A stretch of DNA of 11,322 nt from an uncultured Verrucomicrobiota bacterium (lineage in GTDB: Bacteria > Verrucomicrobiota > Verrucomicrobiia > Limisphaerales > UBA9464): positions 1-11,322 of the forward strand of contig CAIYXO010000019.1 of the NCBI GenBank assembly GCA_903930165.1, read 5' to 3'. This document shows, piece after piece, positions 6,572 through 11,322 of this stretch. A model generated the notes under the pieces. That model was not told the origin of the DNA. It searched no databases and worked only from the letters and a program-made list of their open reading frames with translations. A program made the translations under genes and the position numbers. The number at the start of each line of letters is the position of its first letter. Position 1 is the stretch's first letter.

Positions 6572-8047
6572 ATGCCCACCTTCTTCGCCAGTTCCTTCGT
6601 CGACGCCGGCCTGCGGGACGGCGTGATGACCCTCGTCGCCGGACCGATGCGGCGTGAGGTCCCTTGGCCAAACGATCCACTCGCCCTTCCTGACGCCGCG
6701 GAACGTGCCGCCCTCGTCGCCGCCCTCAAGGAATTGGCACCCACTTCGCCGTGGCGTCCCAAGACGCTCCTGCGCTGCAGCCTGCCGGCGCACGGGGTGA
6801 CGGTACGGTCGTTGCGGGTCCCAGCTACCTCGGGAGCCGAGTTCCAACGGCTCCTGCAACTCCAGGTCGAGACCTCGTTTCCGGTGCCACCCGAGGATCT
6901 GGCATGGGGCGTCGTCGAGCCGGCTTCTCCGGGCGGAGCGTCCGACACGCGGAGCGGCGGCGAGCTGCGGACGGTCCACGTGGCCGCCATCCGCCGCGGC
7001 ATGGTCCAGCCCATCGCCTCCGCGGTGTCCGAGGCCGGGCTCATCCCGACCTTCACCCTCTCCGCGAGGGTCCGGCATGGAGCCGACCTCGTCGGCTTCA
7101 CCGGCTGCCGGCTGGATGTCGGACGGCGCGGCACCGACATGGGCCGCTGGGAGGACGGCCAACTGGTCCGTGTTCGGACGTTGCCCGCGGGCATCGACAA
7201 CCCGGCTGCCGCCGCGGAGGCCCTTGCCGCCGCTGTGAAAGACCTGCCAGCCGGCATGCGGATCTCGTTGGCGGCCGAGCTCGATCCGGCCGGTTTGGAG
7301 ACCTTGGCCGGCCGCATTCCCGGGAGAGGCCGCGTGGAATTCCGCACCATGAGTCCCGGGAGCGTCGACGGAGCCGTCCCGCTGGCCGCCTGGACGGGGG
7401 AGCGGCTTCCGCTGCGGATCGCCGTGGACTCGGACGCCGGTCCCACCTCGGCCGAAACGAAGCACCGCATTCCCGCCGAGGCCCGCCCCTGGCTGGTGCG
7501 GGCCGCCGTGTTGGCCGGAGCCATCCTGCTTTTCCCCTGGGTTGAGGCGTTGATCCAGCGTCCCCGTCTCCAGCGGCAGCTGACGGGACTCGGCAAGGAC
7601 CTTGGCCGTCTGCCCGAGATCGATCGCCGCCTCGACTTCCTGCAGCACATCGCCGACAGCCAGCCGCCGTATTTCGACGCGACCTACGTGATCTCGAAGT
7701 CCGCGCCCCAGGGAACGAAGCTGGACGGCTTCACCATGAACCGCCGCGGCGAGGTCAGCCTCAACGGCCACGTCCAGCAACCGCCCCAGGTCGGCGAGTT
7801 CCGCGACCGACTGATGGAGTCGCGGTTCTTCTCCAGCGTGGTCGTCGAGGAACAGTCCATGCCGCAGCCGGGCGGCGGCCGCGCGAACTTCCGGATCTCG
7901 GCCCAGTGGAAGCCGGCCCCGGACCGCGAGGCGCTCCAACTGGGCCCCGAGCCGCCTCCTCCGCCTACGGGCACCAACGCCCCCTCCGGCACCAATGGCC
8001 CGGCCAAACCCTCCGCAACCGCGCCGCAGAACCCCTCCCGTTCATGA
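6572..8047 (+). CDS. gspL: Type II secretion system assembly protein GspL (PilM/PilN-like)
   Basis: This bitopic inner-membrane protein should couple GspE to the periplasmic platform. It has 491 residues. The cytoplasmic part (1-305) has a PilM/GspL-type segment, CSLPAHGVTVRSLRVP followed by EFQRLLQLQVETSFPVPPED, as in the actin-like fold, but I see no obvious phosphate-binding loops. One transmembrane helix follows (about 307-328, WLVRAAVLAGAILLFPWVEA). The periplasmic part (about 330-450) resembles PilN/GspL, with LPEIDRRLDFLQHI and a ferredoxin-like half containing LDGFTMNRRGEVSLNGHV and FRDRLMESRFFSSVVV. A disordered Pro/Thr/Asn tail with TGTNAPSGTNG (466-476) ends it. The start lies two bases after gspK, with GAGGA 12 bases upstream. 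The stop overlaps gspM as ATGA. The GspL identity rests on topology, position and the gspM neighbour more than on strong motifs; a PilM-PilN fusion is the nearest alternative. Confidence 0.84.
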   Translation: MPTFFASSFVDAGLRDGVMTLVAGPMRREVPWPNDPLALPDAAERAALVAALKELAPTSPWRPKTLLRCSLPAHGVTVRSLRVPATSGAEFQRLLQLQVETSFPVPPEDLAWGVVEPASPGGASDTRSGGELRTVHVAAIRRGMVQPIASAVSEAGLIPTFTLSARVRHGADLVGFTGCRLDVGRRGTDMGRWEDGQLVRVRTLPAGIDNPAAAAEALAAAVKDLPAGMRISLAAELDPAGLETLAGRIPGRGRVEFRTMSPGSVDGAVPLAAWTGERLPLRIAVDSDAGPTSAETKHRIPAEARPWLVRAAVLAGAILLFPWVEALIQRPRLQRQLTGLGKDLGRLPEIDRRLDFLQHIADSQPPYFDATYVISKSAPQGTKLDGFTMNRRGEVSLNGHVQQPPQVGEFRDRLMESRFFSSVVVEEQSMPQPGGGRANFRISAQWKPAPDREALQLGPEPPPPPTGTNAPSGTNGPAKPSATAPQNPSRS

Positions 8048-8604
8048 AGTCGCTCACCCCATCCGAACGCCGCACACTGCGGCTCGGCTCCATCGGACTC
8101 TCGCTGTACCTGCTGGCGTTCGTCGGACTGAAGTGGTTCCAGGCCGTCGATTCGGTGCGCCGCGACCACGCACGTCTCCGTGAGCGCGCCACGGCCCTCC
8201 GTTCGGACGTCGACCGCTACCAACTCCGCACCGAACGCCTCACGCGCCTGATGGACCGTCTCCAGATCGATCCCGGCACCCTGCGGACGAACACGGTGGT
8301 CGGGGAGGCCAGCGCCGCGCTGCAACGGGTCGCCCAGTCCCAAGGTCTCCAGGTCAGCTCGGTACGCGAATCCGTGAACCGCTCCGGCGAACGGGAGCTG
8401 GGGTCCATCCAGTTCGACGCCGGCGGGCCCACACAGGCGGTGCTCGGCTTCCTCGCCCGGATCCAGTCCCTCGGGGTCCCGGTGCTCGTGGATTCGGTCC
8501 AATGCACCGCCAATCCACGCGGCCCAGGGCAGCTCAAGCTCCTGCTGAACGTGGTCGTGCTCGACTTCGACCAGTGGAAGCCCCGGGAGGTGCCCCGTGC
8601 CTGA
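8044..8604 (+). CDS. gspM: Type II secretion system protein GspM (PilO-like)
   Basis: This is the small bitopic inner-membrane partner of GspL. It has 186 residues. A short cytoplasmic stretch (MKSLTPSERRTLRLG) precedes one transmembrane helix (about 15-32, SIGLSLYLLAFVGLKWF). An Arg/Leu-rich heptad-like region follows (about 35-75), probably a coiled coil pairing with GspL. The C-terminal half (about 85-180) looks like the ferredoxin-type GspM/PilO domain: LQRVAQSQGLQVSSVRES, then a beta strand GSIQFDAGG, a helix AVLGFLARIQSLGVPVLVD and a final LKLLLNVVVLDFDQW strand. There is no catalytic motif and none is expected. The start overlaps gspL as ATGA with no Shine-Dalgarno. The last bases overlap the next gene by eight. 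Sequence similarity in this family is always weak, so the call relies on topology and position. Confidence 0.82.
   Translation: MKSLTPSERRTLRLGSIGLSLYLLAFVGLKWFQAVDSVRRDHARLRERATALRSDVDRYQLRTERLTRLMDRLQIDPGTLRTNTVVGEASAALQRVAQSQGLQVSSVRESVNRSGERELGSIQFDAGGPTQAVLGFLARIQSLGVPVLVDSVQCTANPRGPGQLKLLLNVVVLDFDQWKPREVPRA
8585..8590 (+). promoter_or_regulatory. Ribosome binding site supporting the gspC-like GTG start
   Basis: GGGAGG lies six bases before GTG 8597. The ideal spacing makes this GTG, which overlaps the gspM end by eight bases, the likely start. The next ATG in frame (8774-8776) is well inside the gene and would remove the membrane helix. Confidence 0.75.
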
Positions 8605-9370
8605 TCGCTTCATCCGGCTGCTTCGCGGCGTCGCCTGGATCCTCCTCGCCGCATTCGTGCTGCGGCTGGCCCTCGCCCTGTTCCGTCCGAGCCCCCTCGC
8701 CGACCTGCGCATCCCGGCGCTGCCGACACTGGCCTCCGCTTCCTCGTCCACCAACGCGCCGCCGGACACCTCGCCCCATCCGTCGATGCCGGCCCCGGCT
8801 CCGGCCCCTGCTCCGAGACCGATGCCGATGTCGGCCGGCACAAACGCGATGTCCACCAACGCCCCCGGTTCCGCCCTCTCCTTGGGCACCAACCTTCCTC
8901 CGAAGTCGTCCGTCACCCAGGCCGTGGCCTCGCCGTCCTCGGTCTCGAACAACCCGCCGACGCGTTCCGCCGCGGTGCCACCCGGCGTCGGCGGGCCCTT
9001 TCCGGGAATGCCCCCCGGTTTCCCGTTCCCCGGCGGACCAGGTCCGCGCGGTGCGGGGGCGGGCGGAAAGCCGCTCGGGCCCGTCCTCCAGGCCCGGATC
9101 GAGAAGGTCATCCACAGCGAACTGCTCGGCCCGGCACCCCGCCCCGTTCCCATGGCCCTCATGGGCATCGCCGGCACCAACGCCTTCATCCGGACCACCT
9201 CCGGGATGTCCGGCATGGTCGGCGAAGGCGGCGAACTCGGCGGCGTCCGCCTGGTCCGCATCGGAATCAACCGGGTCCTCGTGAACGAGGCCGGAACCAA
9301 CAAGGAACTCACCATCTTCGGCGGCGCCGGCGGCGAAAGCCTGCTCCCCAAGTCCACCAACCAGCCATGA
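8597..9370 (+). CDS. GspC-like connector protein, PDZ-less, Pro-rich linker
   Basis: This is probably the inner-membrane protein that joins the platform to the secretin. It has 257 residues. The short basic N-terminus (MPDRFIRLLRG) leads into one transmembrane helix (about 12-29, VAWILLAAFVLRLALALF), giving the GspC topology. A long disordered Pro/Ala/Ser/Thr/Asn linker (about 35-160) has several TN motifs, such as STNAP near 51-55. A short helix (LQARIEKVIHSELL) follows, then a beta-type domain (about 183-244) with LMGIAGTNAFI, VGEGGELGGVRLVRIGINRVLV and a final KELTIF. This resembles the homology region of GspC and the PilP fold: loss-prone strand, G-E-x-L-x-G turn, then I-x-x-x-V-L-V. No PDZ or coiled coil follows. 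It lies between gspM and gspD, so PilP is the main alternative. Confidence in the protein being real is high; the exact family name is less sure, so no symbol is given. Confidence 0.72.
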   Translation: MPDRFIRLLRGVAWILLAAFVLRLALALFRPSPLADLRIPALPTLASASSSTNAPPDTSPHPSMPAPAPAPAPRPMPMSAGTNAMSTNAPGSALSLGTNLPPKSSVTQAVASPSSVSNNPPTRSAAVPPGVGGPFPGMPPGFPFPGGPGPRGAGAGGKPLGPVLQARIEKVIHSELLGPAPRPVPMALMGIAGTNAFIRTTSGMSGMVGEGGELGGVRLVRIGINRVLVNEAGTNKELTIFGGAGGESLLPKSTNQP

Positions 9371-11322
9371 ACCGCGACCGACTGTCCTTCATCCGAGCCC
9401 TGCTCGTCGCCCTGTCACTCGCCGCCGGCGGCGCCTTCCGTTCCGCCGCCCAGGCCCCGGTTCCGCCTACCGCGCCGCCGGGTTCACCGGCCCTCGAGCC
9501 GCCGCCGGGCCCCGGCTCCACCAACAACCCCGCCTCGACCAACGGCATCCAGCTCAGCTTCCAGGGAGCCAACATCGACATGGTCGTCCAATGGCTCTCC
9601 CAGACGACCGGGAAGTCGGTGCTCAAGCATCCCCAGGCACAGTGCCAGCTCACCATCATCGGCGGCACCCGGCTCGGCCAGCGCGAGGCCATCGCCCTGG
9701 TGTACCGGGCCCTCTCCATGGAGGGCTTCGCCGCCATCGAGTCCTCGAACTCCATCCTCATCGTCCCCGAGGGCAAGGAGCCCAAGATGGAGCCCGAGCT
9801 GGTCAACTCCACCAACTCCGTCCCGGCCGGCCGCCAACGCCTGGTCAAGATCTTCAACCTCCGCCACGTCTCCGCGACCGAGATGCACGAGAAGATCAAG
9901 CCGGTCCTCTCCGACAAGGCCCGCCTCGACATCAACGACCGCGGCAACCAGCTCATCGTCACCGACTACAACGAGGGCCTGAACCTCGCCGGCGACCTCA
10001 TCTCGGCCCTCGACACCGACAACCTCGGCGACCGCTCCGTCCGCGTGCTCCCGGTCCGCCACGTCAACGCCCAGGATCTCGCCAAGGAGCTCACGCCGCT
10101 CTACGCGAAGCTCGGCGCCAAGGGCGGCGACTCCGTCGAGGTCTCCGCGAACGACCGGTCCAATTCCCTCATCATCCTCTCCAGCGAGGCCAACTACCAG
10201 GCGGTCGAACGCATCGTGCGCGCCCTCGACACCGACGACGCCTCCTCGAAGACGCTCACCACCTTCTCCCTCAAGAACGCCGACGCCGAGGATGTCGCCA
10301 AGCAGATCAAGGACCTCCTCAACGCCCAGGACGGCAGCCGGTTCCCGTCCTACATCTTCTTCGGCGATTCCTCCGGCGCCGGCGGCACGAAATCCCGCAA
10401 GGCCACCGTCGTCGCCGACCGCCGCCGCAACTCCGTGGTCGTCCAGGCCCCGCAGGCGGAGCTTCCCAGCATCCAGAAGATGATCGAGTTCCTCGACGAA
10501 GCCGTGGAGGGCGAGTCGCTGGCGCCGAAGATCTACGGGCTGAAATACGTTTCGGCCGTGGACGTCGAGGACGTGCTGAACGAGCTCTTCCTCAAGAAGT
10601 CCCAGCAGCAGCGTCCCTATTGGTACTACGACGAGGAACCTCCGCAGACCGCGGACCGCAACGTCGGACGCCTCTACGGCAAGGTCCGCATCACCTCGGA
10701 GCCCTACTCCAACAGCATCATCATCACCTCCAACTCCAAGGAGGCGCTCAGCGCCGTCGAGGAGGTGCTCAAGAAGCTCGACGCCCCGTCCCAGGCCGGC
10801 GAGGGCACGCTCCGTGTCGTGCTCAAGCACGGCAAGGCCTCCACCGTCGCCAACAGCCTGAACGTGCTGTTCGCCAAGAACGGCTCGCCGCCGATCCGGC
10901 AGAACAACCAGAACCAGCCCCAGAACCAGCCGCAGCCGAACCAGAACCAGAACCCCAACGGTCCCACCTCCGACCGCTCGTTCGAACTGGAACGGGAGAA
11001 CGAAGAGGACGGCTACTTCCCCTGGTTGGGCGGCGCCCCAGACAACACGCGCGGATCCGACAGCAAGGCGGGGCTCCGACAGGTCAGCGACCTCGTCGGA
11101 CGCGTCCGCGTCGTTCCAGACCACCGCAGCAACTCCCTGCTCCTCTCCGCCAACGTCCACCTGCTCCCCCAGGTCCTCCGCCTGATCGAGGACCTCGACG
11201 CCCCGACCCCGCAGGTGATGATCGAGGCCCGCATCGTCGAGGTCTCCTCCAACTTCCTCGACCGTCTCGGCGTCCGCTGGTCGCCGGACGGATCCCGGGT
11301 CTACACCACCGAGGACTACGAC
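9367..11322 (+). CDS. gspD: Type II secretion system secretin GspD (3' end beyond window)
   Basis: This outer-membrane secretin is open to the window edge: 652 residues with no stop. A signal peptide (about 1-29, RALLVALSLAAGG, cleavage likely after AQA) precedes a Pro/Thr/Asn linker with STN at 51-53 and 57-59. The N0 domain spans about 61-138 (IQLSFQGANIDMVVQWLS). Five N1-type ring modules then appear, each starting with a strand such as VKIFNLRHVSA and ending in a helix and ALD or KLD: about 159-217, 224-288, 296-378, 387-472 and 481-611. The fifth contains an Asn/Gln/Pro insert (512-533). The secretin barrel domain is just entered at QVMIEARIVEVSS (616 onward, VGVxW-type RLGVRW). Canonical GspD has only N1-N3, so this chain is longer than usual: the barrel begins near where canonical GspD ends. 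The start overlaps the gspC-like stop as ATGA, with no Shine-Dalgarno. Confidence 0.96.
   Translation, partial: MNRDRLSFIRALLVALSLAAGGAFRSAAQAPVPPTAPPGSPALEPPPGPGSTNNPASTNGIQLSFQGANIDMVVQWLSQTTGKSVLKHPQAQCQLTIIGGTRLGQREAIALVYRALSMEGFAAIESSNSILIVPEGKEPKMEPELVNSTNSVPAGRQRLVKIFNLRHVSATEMHEKIKPVLSDKARLDINDRGNQLIVTDYNEGLNLAGDLISALDTDNLGDRSVRVLPVRHVNAQDLAKELTPLYAKLGAKGGDSVEVSANDRSNSLIILSSEANYQAVERIVRALDTDDASSKTLTTFSLKNADAEDVAKQIKDLLNAQDGSRFPSYIFFGDSSGAGGTKSRKATVVADRRRNSVVVQAPQAELPSIQKMIEFLDEAVEGESLAPKIYGLKYVSAVDVEDVLNELFLKKSQQQRPYWYYDEEPPQTADRNVGRLYGKVRITSEPYSNSIIITSNSKEALSAVEEVLKKLDAPSQAGEGTLRVVLKHGKASTVANSLNVLFAKNGSPPIRQNNQNQPQNQPQPNQNQNPNGPTSDRSFELERENEEDGYFPWLGGAPDNTRGSDSKAGLRQVSDLVGRVRVVPDHRSNSLLLSANVHLLPQVLRLIEDLDAPTPQVMIEARIVEVSSNFLDRLGVRWSPDGSRVYTTEDYD
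10900..10956 (+). repeat. Asn/Gln/Pro-coding simple repeat in gspD
   Basis: CAGAACCAG-type units are repeated about five times imperfectly. They encode an Asn/Gln/Pro-rich tract (residues about 512-530) inside the fifth ring module of GspD. The codon use is uniform CAG/AAC, which suggests expansion by slippage. It most likely forms a flexible loop. Confidence 0.75.

Noticed and set aside
5762..7939. 725-codon minus-strand open frame opposite gspK and gspL
   Set aside because: Long but compositionally biased; no recognisable motif, and both plus-strand genes fit the operon with coupled starts.
7684..9360. 558-codon minus-strand open frame opposite gspL, gspM and the gspC-like gene
   Set aside because: Pro/Gly/Ala-rich mirror of the plus-strand linkers; no support from start signal or domains.
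10900..10956. CRISPR or tandem satellite
   Set aside because: Short in-frame CAG/AAC codon repeats with no spacers; it is a protein low-complexity tract.
9484..11160. 558-codon minus-strand open frame opposite gspD
   Set aside because: Repetitive Val/Gly/Asp/Glu/Leu mirror of the secretin ring modules; the plus strand carries clear N0 and secretin N domains and a signal peptide.

Overview
The window is almost entirely one tightly packed, plus-strand type II secretion system (T2SS, general secretory pathway) operon from a high-GC bacterium. Eleven genes are readable in the order gspE-F-G-H-I-J-K-L-M-C-D; the last, the outer-membrane secretin gene, runs off the right end. Several traits point to the Verrucomicrobiota/Planctomycetota side of the tree rather than to Proteobacteria, although this is inference: Ala-Phe-Thr-Leu prepilin cleavage sites, Thr-Asn-Pro-rich linkers, a PilM/PilN-like GspL, a GspC-like protein without a PDZ domain, and gspC-gspD at the distal end of the operon. 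No rRNA or other phylogenetic marker is present to settle the taxonomy.

Layout: 1-144 is a C-rich leader with no convincing gene. 145-2972 encodes the cytoplasmic ATPase GspE and the polytopic platform protein GspF. A 67-base C-rich gap without a Shine-Dalgarno sequence follows, and it is the only sizeable gap in the operon. 3040-6569 encodes the five pseudopilins: major GspG, then minor GspH, I, J and K. 6572-8604 encodes the inner-membrane assembly proteins GspL and GspM. 8597-9370 encodes a bitopic protein that I assign as the GspC-type connector, and 9367-11322 the N-terminal 652 residues of the secretin GspD. Almost every junction is an ATGA, GTGA or TGATG overlap, so translation is probably coupled along the operon.

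How it works together (family knowledge): GspE hydrolyses ATP on a platform of GspF, GspL and GspM and drives growth of a GspG pseudopilus. A GspH/I/J/K tip caps the pseudopilus, which pushes folded periplasmic substrates through the GspD outer-membrane channel. GspC links the inner-membrane platform to GspD. The prepilin peptidase GspO and the pilotin GspS are not in this window.

No new biological system is visible; this is a recognisable T2SS. The points worth a second look are lineage-type elaborations. GspD appears to carry five N1-type ring modules instead of three. GspK appears to have a duplicated helix-hairpin-helix module. The GspC-like protein is divergent and PDZ-less. Thr-Asn-rich disordered linkers recur in successive envelope components.
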